DNA of 64,000 bases from Sporosarcina sp. FSL K6-3457 (GCF_038007285.1 NZ_JBBOWX010000001.1:3737501-3801500); one strand, 5' to 3'; shown: positions 1 through 8,164, counted from the first letter of the stretch. Made by a program: numbers and translations. The notes: generated from the sequence alone by a model not told the origin.

Positions 1-121
1 AAAAATCGATAAAATGCTTGTGGAGAAGGCGGCACTGTCTGCTGACCTTATCCAGTCAACTCAATGGCTTACAGAATTATCAGACACAGAACTTGATGAT
101 TTGCTATCGTTTAGAAGCTAA
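1..121 (+). CDS. C-terminal end of an unknown protein (partial)
   Basis: An open frame enters from the left edge and ends at TAA (119-121), giving 39 visible residues ending in DDLLSFRS. It is acidic and probably helical. A hairpin followed by T residues lies 12 bp downstream, which supports a real gene end. The fragment is too short to assign a family, so no function is proposed. Confidence 0.55.
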   Translation, partial: KIDKMLVEKAALSADLIQSTQWLTELSDTELDDLLSFRS

Positions 122-132
122 ATTAATATAAC

Positions 133-168
133 TGACCTCAGGGATGTAAACTACTCTGAGGTCTTTTC
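133..168 (+). terminator. Intrinsic terminator of the left-edge gene
   Basis: An 8-bp stem, GACCTCAG (134-141) with CTGAGGTC (156-163), is followed by TTTT. It lies between the plus-strand partial gene and the end of the convergent small minus-strand ORF. Confidence 0.7.
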
Positions 169-175
169 TATGCTG

Positions 176-337
176 TCATACGCGCTCCGCAATTGGTCTT
201 TTATGTAGCGCAATGATTTTTTTCTTACGCTCCATCTCTTCAAAACGGTTAAGCCGCTCATTTAGATTGGCAACGATGCTAACAAGCTGAACAATCTGTA
301 ACTCCATCCGTTTCACATCTTTGTCAAGTGTACTCAT
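176..337 (-). CDS. Small coiled-coil-like protein, 53 aa
   Basis: ATG at 337 and TGA at 176-178 encode 53 residues starting MSTLDKDVKRMELQ. A good ribosome binding site (AAGGGAG, 8 nt spacing) precedes the start. The sequence is highly charged. Residues 8-40 show heptad-like hydrophobic spacing (LQIVQLVSIVANLNERLNRF) followed by a basic patch ERKKK, which suggests a short coiled coil. No family recognised. The start overlaps the stop of a candidate upstream ORF by ATGA. Reality rests on the binding site and protein-like composition. Confidence 0.6.
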   Translation of the reverse strand: MSTLDKDVKRMELQIVQLVSIVANLNERLNRFEEMERKKKIIALHKRPIAERV

Positions 338-462
338 AAGCCACACTCCCTTCTTTCATCTTCTACTGATAGAAAAACCCGTGAGCAAAAGTGGTCTTCA
401 CTCCCGGGCCATAAATGATTTGTGCTCATGGTCGTATGATCATTTGTTTGTTCAACCCACAT
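334..462 (-). CDS. Possible tiny ORF overlapping the 53-aa gene
   Basis: Reading from ATG at 462 (or 429) gives 42 (or 31) residues ending ERRECGL. Its stop overlaps the next ATG as ATGA, an arrangement typical of translational coupling. Against it, no convincing ribosome binding site precedes either ATG. It may simply be leader sequence. Confidence 0.25.
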   Translation of the reverse strand: MWVEQTNDHTTMSTNHLWPGSEDHFCSRVFLSVEDERRECGL

Positions 463-667
463 TCCCGTGTAGAGCTACCCTGAATGTATCTCTACATGAC
501 ATTACTGCGGATACGAGCAGGACCCCAATCTTGCATGTATCCAAGTATTCCTTTTCTCACGTACATACTATCCATTTTTAGTTGTCATTGCAGCTCCGGT
601 CTGTTAGCCGGTCAGCTTCCTCCTCTCACTCGATTTTCTCCGGCTTACTATGTATTAGCTTCTCCGG
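463..667. other. Non-coding stretch downstream of ssb
   Basis: No supported gene is seen between the ssb stop and the small ORFs. Only very short frames occur, one of them 27 codons on the minus strand. No strong terminator is visible after ssb. Confidence 0.5.
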
Positions 668-1114
668 TTAAAAAATCGGTAATCCTTCTGTTTCGCGGTT
701 AGGTAGATCAAAATGTTCTTCCTCCTTAGTTTCCGCTACTGATGGTGCGGTTGCATTGCTCCTGACGGCTTCTCCGTACAGATTGTCATTGCTTCGCCTT
801 TTCGTGGCGATAAAACGGATATCTTCACCAATCACTTCGGTTACGTAGACCCGGCTTTTGTCTTCGCGTTCATATGACCTTGATTGGATTCGTCCACCGA
901 CACCAATTAACGATCCTTTGCCGCAATGCTTAGCCGTATTCTCCGCTCCCCTTCCCCACATCGTACAGAGGACAAAGTCCGTATCCACTTCTCCGTTCTG
1001 GTTTTTGAAGTTACGATTGACCGCGAGGACAAAACTGGTTTGTACTCTTCCCTCCGACACTCTTCTTAGGATTGGATCCTTCGTGATACGCCCTACAAGT
1101 GCAACCTGATTCAA
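668..1114 (-). CDS. ssb: Single-stranded DNA-binding protein (SsbB-like)
   Basis: An OB-fold SSB that coats single-stranded DNA during replication, repair or transformation. The start LNQVALVGRITKDP, the core FVLAVNRNFKNQNGE and GSLIGVGGRIQSRSY are typical. The chosen start is TTG at 1114, six nt after AAGGGAGGG; the upstream TTG at 1132 lies within or ahead of that site. Length is 148 aa, longer than the roughly 113-aa competence SsbB of B. subtilis. The C-terminus EGLPIF is a weak version of the acidic DDDLPF tail that recruits partner proteins. Synteny with ywpF and fabZ matches B. subtilis ssbB (ywpH), so this is probably the secondary, competence-type SSB. Confidence 0.88.
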   Translation of the reverse strand: MNQVALVGRITKDPILRRVSEGRVQTSFVLAVNRNFKNQNGEVDTDFVLCTMWGRGAENTAKHCGKGSLIGVGGRIQSRSYEREDKSRVYVTEVIGEDIRFIATKRRSNDNLYGEAVRSNATAPSVAETKEEEHFDLPNRETEGLPIF

Positions 1115-1326
1115 CTGATTCCCTCCCTTCAAGTTATTGGATTTATCTTACTTCTTTCAACCAAGGTATGCAAAATGCCATTTTCTAAATTTGGTGCCTT
1201 TATATACCCAATTCACTCTATTTTGAAAGACATGAAAAAATCCTTGTTGCTAATAAATCGCTTGCCCTCAACCCTAGCAAGTTGTCTACTATCCACGCAT
1301 AATTCAAATTTGGCATATTTCATTTT

Positions 1327-1357
1327 TTTACGTCGAATTTTTCTCCTATGGTATAAT
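1327..1357 (+). promoter_or_regulatory. Putative sigma-A promoter of ywpF
   Basis: A perfect -10 TATAAT (1352-1357) lies 29 bp before the ywpF start. The -35 region is a poor match (TTTACG/TTACGT). Confidence 0.5.
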
Positions 1358-1386
1358 CAAAGGAAAAAGACTGGGGCTGATTCACG

Positions 1387-1830
1387 ATGAAATCGTTTAA
1401 AATGTTGTCTGTCGGAATCGTAACTGAAGATAGTATGCAGGATTTCCCACTTATCGATGGGATTATCATTAATCAAGAAAACAGTCATCGTCTGTGGGTT
1501 TTGGAGATGTTCATCGACCAGGTGCATCAATCCACTTTTGAAAAATGGATGGCGGATGAGGCATTACTTGAAGCAAAAGTAGTCATCTCATATCCTGAAA
1601 ATGACCCAGCCCCGTTTCGTGTTGCTGTCGAATCTGTAAAACAGATTGGGACTAATATATCTGTTTTATTAAAAGGACGCTTGAAACGAGCGCGCTCACA
1701 ATATGCGGAACAACTTTTGGAGGAATTGATTGGCGAAGGTTTAGCAGGCAACGACTTGCTTCGTCGTTTCGAATCAGATATGCGTTCCCGCCCACGGTTG
1801 AAAAGGGATAAGGAAGAAGAGAATGAGTGA
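1387..1830 (+). CDS. ywpF: YwpF family protein
   Basis: A 147-aa soluble protein starting MKSFKMLSVGIV, with the YwpF-family pattern of a beta-rich N-terminal half (PLIDGIIINQEN, RLWVLEMFI) and a charged C-terminal tail. The molecular role is not established. It lies divergent from ssb and near fabZ, as in B. subtilis. The binding site before ATG is weak. It is followed by a strong terminator. Confidence 0.8.
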   Translation: MKSFKMLSVGIVTEDSMQDFPLIDGIIINQENSHRLWVLEMFIDQVHQSTFEKWMADEALLEAKVVISYPENDPAPFRVAVESVKQIGTNISVLLKGRLKRARSQYAEQLLEELIGEGLAGNDLLRRFESDMRSRPRLKRDKEEENE

Positions 1831-1835
1831 GGAAG

Positions 1836-1866
1836 AGCTGCCTGAGTGTGAGGCAGCTTTTTTTTG
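1836..1866 (+). terminator. Intrinsic terminator of ywpF
   Basis: An 8-bp stem, AGCTGCCT (1836-1843) with AGGCAGCT (1851-1858), is followed by a T-run to 1865. It separates ywpF from the tandem array, so the array is not expected to be transcribed from the ywpF promoter. Confidence 0.88.
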
Positions 1867-1893
1867 TTGTGGGATGATTTGTTGCGTGTGGGA

Positions 1894-2813
1894 GCTAGTA
1901 CATTGCGCGCGGCGGCTAGTACATTGCGCGCGCAGGCTAGTACATTGCGCGCGGCGGCTAGTACATTGCGCGCGCAGGCTAGTACATTGCGCGCGCAGGC
2001 TAGTACATTGCGCGCGCAGGCTAGTACATTGCGCGCGCAGGCTAGTACATTGCGCGCGGCTAGCACATTGCGCGCGGCGGCTAGCACATTGCGCGCGGTG
2101 GCTAGTACATTGCGCGCGGTGGCTAGCACATTGCGCGCGCAGGCTAGTACATTGCGCGCGCAGGCTAGCACATTGCGCGCGCAGGCTAGCACATTGCGCG
2201 CGCAGCGCTAGTACATTGCGCGCGGCGGCTAGTACATTGCGCGCGGCGGCTAGTACATTGCGCGCGGTGGCTAGCACATTGCGCGCGGTGGCTAGCACAT
2301 TGCGCGCGGTGGCTAGCACATTGCGCGCGGTGGCTAGCACATTGCGCGCGGTGGCTAGCACATTGCGCGCGGTGGCTAGCACATTGCGCGCGGTGGCTAG
2401 CACATTGCGCGCGGTGGCTAGCACATTGCGCGCGGTGGCTAGCACATTGCGCGCGGTGGCTAGCACATTGCGCGCGGTGGCTAGCACATTGCGCGCGGTG
2501 GCTGACATTGCGCGCGGTGGCTAGCACATTGCGCGCGGCGGCTAGCACATTGCGCGCGGCGGCTAGTACATTGCGCGCGGCGGCTAGCACATTGCGCGCG
2601 GCGGCTAGTACATTGCGCGCGCAGGCTAGCACATTGCGCGCGGCGGCTAGTACATTGCGCGCGGCGGCTAGTACATTGCGCGCGGTGACTAGTACATTGC
2701 GCGCGGGGGCTAGTACATTGCGCGCGGTGACTAGTACATTGCGCGCGGCGGCTAGTACATTGCGCGCGGCGGCTAGTACATTGCGCGCGCAGGCTAGTAC
2801 ATTGCGCGCGGGG
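1894..2813. repeat. 44-copy tandem array, 21-bp unit
   Basis: Hand count gives 44 units covering 920 bp. The unit is GCTAGYACATTG followed by CGCGCGGYG; the last three bases vary (GCG, GTG, CAG, GGG). Three units differ in length: 18 bp at 2041, 22 bp at 2185 and 19 bp at 2501. Eleven consecutive units (2270-2500) are identical, which suggests recent expansion or homogenisation. Each unit holds alternating CGCGCG and often the palindrome GCTAGC. The array is about 67% GC in an AT-richer surrounding. It lies between convergent ywpF and a lipoprotein gene, and each gene has its own terminator. Confidence 0.97.
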
Positions 2814-2842
2814 GCGCACCTGGTGCAAATTTATCCACAAAG

Positions 2843-2871
2843 AAAAACCGCCTCAGTATACGAGGCGGTTT
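2843..2871 (-). terminator. Terminator of the lipoprotein gene
   Basis: AACCGCCTC pairs with GAGGCGGTT. Read on the minus strand the stem is followed by TTTTT. It lies 16 bp past the stop codon. Confidence 0.85.
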
Positions 2872-2886
2872 CCGCACGGCTTGCGG

Positions 2887-3246
2887 TTAGCGGTTGTTGT
2901 TATTCTTGTTAAGGTTTTCATCAATAATCACTTCATTTGGAGTATTCGCATTGCCGTCATTAATGATTGTTTCGTTTGGAGTAGTTGTATTGCTTTCATT
3001 AATGACGCCATTACGTACACCGTTATTATCATTGATGACATCGTTCCCGTTCATATCCCGATTGTTATCGAGACCATCCATATTTGGTCCTGTCTGGCCA
3101 TCGTTGACTTCAGGCACTATGTCCCTCGTACGGTCTTCCACTTTTTCCATTGGCGTTTCGTTGTTTTTCGGTACTGTATCGTTGTTTGCACAAGCAGTCA
3201 GTACTAATCCCGACATCAAAACGAGTGGTATCGCTTTTTTGAACAT
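2887..3246 (-). CDS. Asn/Asp-rich lipoprotein, unknown function
   Basis: A 119-aa protein starting MFKKAIPLVLMSGLVLTAC: a lipoprotein signal peptide with lipobox LTAC and Cys19, so it should be anchored on the outer face of the membrane. The mature part is low complexity and rich in Asn, Asp, Thr and Glu, with loosely repeated segments such as NETIINDGN and NEVIIDEN and a run of Asn at the C-terminus. ATG at 3246 is preferred because AAAGGAGGG lies 10 nt upstream; an upstream in-frame start at 3282 lacks support. No family recognised. Confidence 0.75.
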   Translation of the reverse strand: MFKKAIPLVLMSGLVLTACANNDTVPKNNETPMEKVEDRTRDIVPEVNDGQTGPNMDGLDNNRDMNGNDVINDNNGVRNGVINESNTTTPNETIINDGNANTPNEVIIDENLNKNNNNR

Positions 3247-3414
3247 GAAATGATTCCCTCCTTTCCACAAGCCGTTTACCATACAAATCAGTATGATACT
3301 TTATAGCTTGACCATAAAGAAAGGAACTATCCCTTTTTCTTTGACTGTACATTAAATACCTTTTTCACATATCTGTGGATTAACAAATATGTTGAGATAA
3401 ATAATTGTACTAAT
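3247..3414. other. Upstream region of the lipoprotein gene
   Basis: AT-rich non-coding DNA with no confident promoter and no small gene seen. It is followed by the degenerate array. Confidence 0.5.
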
Positions 3415-3658
3415 AACGTTCACCCCACTTCGCAACGCTTTCAGACAACGTCACAACGTTTCCGATGAACTAAGCAACATTTCCGCAGAACTAGGAAACG
3501 TTTAATCCACTTGGAAACGCTTGGACAAAACTTAGAAACGTTCTGCCAACCTGTAAACGCTTTGCGAAGACCTCACAACGTTTACACCGAACCAGGAAAC
3601 GCTCCCGACCGAACCTCACAATGTTCTGCCAAAACTATACAACGTTCACTCTAAAGCG
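3415..3658. repeat. Degenerate 21-bp-period array, AACGTT-type
   Basis: Twelve units begin with AACGTT, AACGCT or a near variant at 3415, 3434, 3455, 3476, 3497, 3516, 3537, 3556, 3577, 3598, 3620 and 3641. Spacings are 19, 21, 21, 21, 19, 21, 19, 21, 21, 22 and 21. The loose consensus is AACGTTTNC then CGAACTNNNN. It lies between the 5' side of the lipoprotein gene and the 3' side of the next minus-strand gene. Confidence 0.88.
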
Positions 3659-3736
3659 AAACCAAAAGCAATTGGACATAGAGCACCGAATATTTAATTC
3701 AGTTATTTCTTGATCAATTAACAGGAGCCAGGCACA

Positions 3737-3790
3737 AAAGACGCTCCAGTAGAGATGAATTGAACCTCATCCATCCTACTGGAGCGTCTT
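3737..3790 (-). terminator. Long hairpin terminator of the 128-aa gene
   Basis: A 15-bp perfect stem, AAGACGCTCCAGTAG (3738-3752) with its complement (3776-3790), and a 23-nt loop. Read on the minus strand it is followed by a short T-rich run. It lies just past the stop at 3809. Confidence 0.8.
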
Positions 3791-3808
3791 GCAGGTGTGC
3801 TATGCTTT

Positions 3809-4195
3809 TTATAATCCTAAATGATTTTTAAGCAATGTTTCAACATATACCGCTTCAGCCTTGCAGTTGTACTCTAAATGCGTATTTAGCTGTTCCTGCA
3901 TGATTTGAATTGCTGCGATCTGCCCCTCGGATGGCGGTTCACCAAGGACACGAGCAATGACTTCGTTGATGCGCTGGGCAAGATCTTCATGAAAAATCGG
4001 ATTGACTTTCATGTCATCAGGAATTTTGGAATACCAAAGCGCTTTGGTCGTAATATATTCACGCCAGCTAGCAATAAAATCATCGATGCTGTACTTGTCC
4101 TCGGACCATTCAATGCTACTCATATATTGTTCAAAAGTTTGTGTGATGGATCTTGTAATACTGCTTTTTAGATTTGGAGAAAGATCTTTAAACAT
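3809..4195 (-). CDS. Hypothetical protein, 128 aa
   Basis: Starts MFKDLSPNLKSSITRSITQT after a good site (AGGAGGG). The protein is soluble, rich in aromatic and acidic residues and predicted mostly helical (for example IDDFIASWREYITTKALWYSKIP), with no signal peptide or membrane segment. No family recognised. It appears monocistronic, with its own terminator, between the array and fabZ. Confidence 0.7.
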   Translation of the reverse strand: MFKDLSPNLKSSITRSITQTFEQYMSSIEWSEDKYSIDDFIASWREYITTKALWYSKIPDDMKVNPIFHEDLAQRINEVIARVLGEPPSEGQIAAIQIMQEQLNTHLEYNCKAEAVYVETLLKNHLGL

Positions 4196-4288
4196 ACTTA
4201 CTTGTACCCTCCTACTTTAAAAGTACACTGCCATTTTTTTCAATGACCTGTACTGACATTGTAACTAATTTTCCATGCCTTCGCAAAC

Positions 4289-4732
4289 TTAGCCCTCTTT
4301 AGAAACGACGGGGCCTAGTGCTAATGTAATTTCTGCTTCGCAGGCGATTTCCCCATCCACGGTTGCCATCGCTTTTGCTTTTACTATTGTGCCCCGGAGT
4401 CTTGTTATCTCCACTTCTAGACGCAACGTATCACCCGGTGTTACTTGCCTTTTAAAGCGACAATTATCGATTCCTGCAAAAAAACCAAGTCGCCCTTTAT
4501 TCTCTTCTTTTTGCAGTAACGCAACTGCACCAACTTGTGCAAGCGCTTCTACGATTAAGACACCTGGCATTACTGGATACCCTGGAAAGTGCCCTTGAAA
4601 GAATTCTTCGTTAATCGTTACATTTTTTATACCAACAGCACGTTTACCTTCCTCAACCTCAAGAATCCGGTCTACCATGAGTAATGGGTAACGGTGTGGC
4701 AAAATTGCTTGTACCTGCTCTGTTGTTAGCAT
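4289..4732 (-). CDS. fabZ: 3-hydroxyacyl-ACP dehydratase FabZ
   Basis: Hot-dog-fold dehydratase of type II fatty acid synthesis, converting 3-hydroxyacyl-ACP to trans-2-enoyl-ACP in the cytoplasm. The N-terminus [13 protein letters not shown] and the catalytic block [18 protein letters not shown] (His and Glu) are present. Length 147 aa is normal. The second ATG (4732) is chosen: AGGAGG abuts the first ATG, leaving no spacing, but is 6 nt from the second. Confidence 0.96.
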   Translation of the reverse strand: MLTTEQVQAILPHRYPLLMVDRILEVEEGKRAVGIKNVTINEEFFQGHFPGYPVMPGVLIVEALAQVGAVALLQKEENKGRLGFFAGIDNCRFKRQVTPGDTLRLEVEITRLRGTIVKAKAMATVDGEIACEAEITLALGPVVSKEG

Positions 4733-4938
4733 GGTCATCCTCCTGATATTTTATTTATGTATTTTCAATTATATATGTTGAACTAAAGAATCCTACTAAA
4801 ACCGCTTGGCGCTAGGGGATGCCTTCGCAGGTGATTATATCACACTCATAAGTTCAACTTGCTTATGTTAGTTAACATGAAAAATACTTTTGAACCCACT
4901 ACGCCAACAGAGGATTCTCCTACAAGCCATAACAAAAT
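4733..4938. other. Intergenic region fabZ-epuA
   Basis: No gene seen. It should hold the fabZ promoter, which could not be assigned. Around 4800-4835 a short GC-rich patch (GCGCTAGGGG, CCTTCGC) faintly resembles the 8.2-kb palindromic element, but is too short to claim. Confidence 0.4.
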
Positions 4939-4960
4939 GAAAGAGTCTTTACGACTCTTT
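4939..4960 (-). terminator. Terminator overlapping the epuA stop codon
   Basis: AAAGAGTC and GACTCTTT form a stem whose first arm includes the final Lys-Glu-Ser codons and stop of epuA, followed by CATTTTGTT on the minus strand. Confidence 0.65.
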
Positions 4961-5278
4961 CCCGTTTATGATATCAAGGATATGGGTCCACGTCTCTTTT
5001 TGGAGTACATCGGCGGGTTCGCCATCACCGATGTAGCCATAGCCAATGATAGCGCCGAGTATAGCAGCCCCAGCGAGTAGTAGAAGGACAAGTATTATAC
5101 GAAGCCAAATTGGCAAGAGGCGAATTTGTACCCAAAATTGTTTTCTAGATGCGACTGGTTCAATTTCAGTACTCCGCCTCCTATGCTCATTGCGGGAAGA
5201 CCGTGTCCGGGTTGCCCTAGTCATTTTCGCCGAATCATCACCTTGCTGCTGCAAACTATTTCGTTTTTCATCTGTCAT
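4949..5278 (-). CDS. epuA: EpuA-family small membrane protein
   Basis: A 109-aa protein: a charged, Arg-rich cytoplasmic N-terminal half (RATRTRSSRNEHRRRS), one membrane segment near residues 58-82 (LPIWLRIILVLLLLAGAAIL), and the conserved tail GYGYIGDGEPADVLQKETW. This fits the EpuA family, often labelled RNA polymerase subunit beta because of its genomic association in some species. Its biochemical role is unclear. It follows flhP by 23 bp and probably ends the mbl-flhO-flhP transcript. Confidence 0.8.
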   Translation of the reverse strand: MTDEKRNSLQQQGDDSAKMTRATRTRSSRNEHRRRSTEIEPVASRKQFWVQIRLLPIWLRIILVLLLLAGAAILGAIIGYGYIGDGEPADVLQKETWTHILDIINGKES

Positions 5279-5301
5279 ATCCAGTACTCCCTAGAAGAAC
5301 T

Positions 5302-6138
5302 TCATCGTATCCCGTTGATCAAGCCTAGCATTTGATCCGCAAGCGTTACTGTCCGCGCATTGAATTGATAAGAGCGTTGAACAGTGATGAGGTCTGTCAT
5401 TTCTTTCTCATAATTAACATTAGACGCTTCAAGCATCCCATTTGATATGCCTACTTCGGTTCTTGCAGCACCAAGCAGATCAGTTAGTACATCTTGTTGT
5501 GTAACACCCAGATCTGCTAAGTTTTCAGGCAGCCCAAAGCTTGTAGCAGATAGACGCTGCATTAAATTGGGACGTTGCATAACAGTAACGCCTAATTCAA
5601 CTCTTTCTACTACTCCGTTAGCATGCGTCAATTCCAGCATACCACTCGCATCCACGCCAAAATTTGTAACATCGTCCGCAAACGTAATCGGTAATCCTGC
5701 GCTATTAGCAACAGGATAACCATCGGCATTGACTAGCATACCTTGTCCATTTGCTACAGGAGAAATGTAGAAATTCCCTTGACGTGTATAAACAGTCTGT
5801 TCTCCACCTTCGCCTGGCATAAGAAGATTAAAATATTGTTTCGGTTCTGTCAGTGCAAAATCAAGTTGACGATCTGTCGTTTGCAATGAACCGACTTTCC
5901 AATTCATCTGTGCTTGTCCAATTACAGCGCCTGAGCCGTAGCGTATTCCAAGCGGTGATTGGCGCGGTGCCGTATCTGCTTTATCATTATTGAATTGCTG
6001 ATAAAGCAATTCATGGAATTTTGCATCGCTCGATTTATAGCCGTGAGTAGCTGAATTGGAAAGGTTATTCCCAATTAGATCAAGCTGCTGCTGCAATTGA
6101 TTTAACGTATTTGTTGCCGTTGTCATTGTGCGTAACAT
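5302..6138 (-). CDS. flhP: Flagellar rod protein FlhP
   Basis: A FlgF/FlgG-like rod component of the flagellar basal body, exported by the flagellar type III system. The N-terminal IGNNLSNSATHGYKSSDAKF and C-terminal VNYEKEMTDLITVQRSYQFN are the conserved helices that pack in the rod core. Length 278 aa. A GGAG-type site precedes the ATG at 6138. It lies directly downstream of flhO, the same pair and order as in B. subtilis. Confidence 0.92.
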   Translation of the reverse strand: MLRTMTTATNTLNQLQQQLDLIGNNLSNSATHGYKSSDAKFHELLYQQFNNDKADTAPRQSPLGIRYGSGAVIGQAQMNWKVGSLQTTDRQLDFALTEPKQYFNLLMPGEGGEQTVYTRQGNFYISPVANGQGMLVNADGYPVANSAGLPITFADDVTNFGVDASGMLELTHANGVVERVELGVTVMQRPNLMQRLSATSFGLPENLADLGVTQQDVLTDLLGAARTEVGISNGMLEASNVNYEKEMTDLITVQRSYQFNARTVTLADQMLGLINGIR

Positions 6139-6168
6139 ACGTTTCGACTCCTTTCAAGTAGCGAATGA

Positions 6169-7008
6169 TCAGTTGACACGTCCAATTTCAGTAACTGCTT
6201 TTTCCATGCTTCGGTCATAAGCTTGAAGGATTTTTTGGTTGGCCTCAAATGCACGATACGCTGTCATCATATCTGTCATCGCTTGGGCAGCATCAACATT
6301 TGATCCTTCTAAATAACCTTGTTGCATCGAATACGTCACACCCGCAACTGCATTTGCATCTTGAAGGTTCTCGCCGCCTTCTGCCACGAACATCCCGTTC
6401 CCTTGTTTGAGAAGTGTATCAGGACGCTGTGCGAATGAAATACCAAGTGTTGCAACAGCATTTTCTCCGTCCATAATAACGCCCTCTTGTGTGATTCGAA
6501 TATCATCATTTTGCAAGGCAATTCGCTGCCCCGTGTTATCCAGGACATAATAACCTAACGCATTCGTCAAGTAGCCGCTTGGATCAAGTGTAAAACTACC
6601 ATTTCTCGTATAGTGTTCGCCACCATTGTCATTTTCAAGCCTGAAAAAGACTGCGCCTCGCGTCCCTGTTTCATTATCAATAGGTAGAAGACCATCCATA
6701 AGCGCCACGTCCGTCGTCAATTCAGTTTCACGTATTTGACCTTGCGTAAACAGCGGTAACGTTTCCTGCATATAGACACCCGTTGAAAGTGCCCCAACTG
6801 GTGATAAGCCTTTCAACTGTAAACCATCTTTAATAGGGATTTTTGTCGTATTAATACTCGACAGGTACATCTCTGGAAATGATCGAATGGATGACTGTTC
6901 TGCCTTAAAACCTGGCGTATTCGCATTTGCTAGGTTGTTCGCTAACATTTCTGTTCTACGCTGTTGCGCGATCATTCCTGATCCTGCTGTATAAAACCCA
7001 CGGAACAT
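6169..7008 (-). CDS. flhO: Flagellar rod protein FlhO
   Basis: Paralogue of FlhP and a member of the flagellar hook/rod family. N-terminal MFRGFYTAGSGMIAQQ and MLANNLANANTPGFKAEQ are typical; the C-terminal helix ends AMTDMMTAYRAFEANQKIL. Length 279 aa; AGGAGG site. It lies 38 bp after mbl and is probably co-transcribed, linking rod subunits with a cell-shape gene. Confidence 0.92.
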   Translation of the reverse strand: MFRGFYTAGSGMIAQQRRTEMLANNLANANTPGFKAEQSSIRSFPEMYLSSINTTKIPIKDGLQLKGLSPVGALSTGVYMQETLPLFTQGQIRETELTTDVALMDGLLPIDNETGTRGAVFFRLENDNGGEHYTRNGSFTLDPSGYLTNALGYYVLDNTGQRIALQNDDIRITQEGVIMDGENAVATLGISFAQRPDTLLKQGNGMFVAEGGENLQDANAVAGVTYSMQQGYLEGSNVDAAQAMTDMMTAYRAFEANQKILQAYDRSMEKAVTEIGRVN

Positions 7009-7045
7009 GTGCCCGCCTCCTATTCTATAAAATAATCGTTACTGA

Positions 7046-8041
7046 TCAATAGCGATTAGCAATTTTGTCGATATTCTCCAATAATAAACCTGTCCCAATC
7101 GCGACACAATTGAGCGGATTATCTGAAATAAACACCGGCACCTTTAACTCTTCGGCAAGAAGTTGGTCGATGCCATGTAGTAAGGCACCGCCCCCTGTCA
7201 AGAACACGCCACGATCGATAATATCAGCAGACAATTCAGGTGGCGTTTTTTCCAAAACCGTTTTGGCTGCGTGAACAATCATATAGATGGATTCTTTCAG
7301 TGCTTCACCGATTTCGTCAGAATGGACGGTGATTGTCCGCGGCAGGCCTGTTACCATATCACGCCCTCTGATATCCATCTGTTCTTTGCGACCTCCTAGG
7401 AAAACCGTGCCTACATTAAATTTTATATTCTCTGACGTACGTTCCCCAATCAGTAATTTATAATGCCGTTTAATATATTGTGTGATGTCATTATCGAATG
7501 TATCTCCAGCTACTTTAATGGACTGTGAAGTTACAATGTCTCCCATCGATAAAACAGCCACATCTGTCGTACCACCGCCGATATCAATCACCATATTACC
7601 ACTTGGTTGAAAAATATCCATTCCCGCGCCAATTGCTGCAACTTTCGGTTCTTCCTCAAGGTATATCTTCTTGCCGCCTGATTTTTCAGCTGCTTGTCGG
7701 ATTGCTTTTTGTTCAACGCTTGTAACATTTGTCGGACAACAGATAAGAATCCGTGGTTTCGATAAGAATCCTTTGACATCTAGTTTATTGATAAAATGAC
7801 TTAACATAGCTTCTGTAATATCAAAATCTGCAATCACACCATCTTTTAATGGCCTGATGGCGATTATATTTCCTGGTGTCCTACCGACCATCTGCCTTGC
7901 TTCTTCCCCGACTGCAAGCACTTTGTTTGATTGCTTATCGATGGCTACGACTGATGGTTCGTTCAGAACGATTCCTTTTCCTTTTACATGAATTAAGACG
8001 TTGGCTGTACCGAGGTCGATCCCAATATCTTTTGCAAACAT
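7046..8041 (-). CDS. mbl: MreB-like actin homologue Mbl
   Basis: Bacterial actin that polymerises beneath the membrane and guides lateral wall synthesis. Phosphate-binding and adenosine motifs are visible: IGIDLGTANVLIHVKGKGI, VIDIGGGTTDVAVLS and ITGGGALLHG-like FLTGGGALLHGID. The start is placed at MFAKDIG (8041), after GGAAGGGG, giving 331 aa, close to B. subtilis Mbl (333). An upstream in-frame ATG at 8071 lacks a site. Confidence 0.95.
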   Translation of the reverse strand: MFAKDIGIDLGTANVLIHVKGKGIVLNEPSVVAIDKQSNKVLAVGEEARQMVGRTPGNIIAIRPLKDGVIADFDITEAMLSHFINKLDVKGFLSKPRILICCPTNVTSVEQKAIRQAAEKSGGKKIYLEEEPKVAAIGAGMDIFQPSGNMVIDIGGGTTDVAVLSMGDIVTSQSIKVAGDTFDNDITQYIKRHYKLLIGERTSENIKFNVGTVFLGGRKEQMDIRGRDMVTGLPRTITVHSDEIGEALKESIYMIVHAAKTVLEKTPPELSADIIDRGVFLTGGGALLHGIDQLLAEELKVPVFISDNPLNCVAIGTGLLLENIDKIANRY

Positions 8042-8164
8042 TGCTTCTGTTTCCCCTTCCACCTGGATCATCGAATATTACCGTATATGTATACTCTCCT
8101 AACTATACATTTTACCATAGTTAACCGCTTATGAACATACTTTAGAACCATTTTTTTGTATATT
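8042..8164. other. Upstream region of mbl
   Basis: Non-coding. On the minus strand TAAAAT near 8115 could be a -10, but no good -35 is visible. Confidence 0.4.

Noticed and set aside
1175-1390. Plus-strand 71-aa frame before ywpF
   Set aside because: It covers the ywpF promoter, lacks a binding site and does not look protein-like.
1823-2524. Long frames across the 44-copy array (repeat peptides such as LVHCARR or ASTLRAA)
   Set aside because: A 21-bp unit keeps four of six frames open automatically. The 22-bp and 19-bp units break frame, a terminator precedes the array, and several strands and frames are equally open.
3550-3565. CcpA cre-like site (TGTAAACGCTTTGC)
   Set aside because: It is one unit of the AACGCT array, lies far from any suitable start and differs from consensus at the end.
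3415-3658. CRISPR array
   Set aside because: Units of 21 bp leave no room for spacers, the units are degenerate and no cas gene is present.
4797-4836. Possible remnant of the P1 palindrome before fabZ
   Set aside because: Only short GC-rich words match; too little for a claim.
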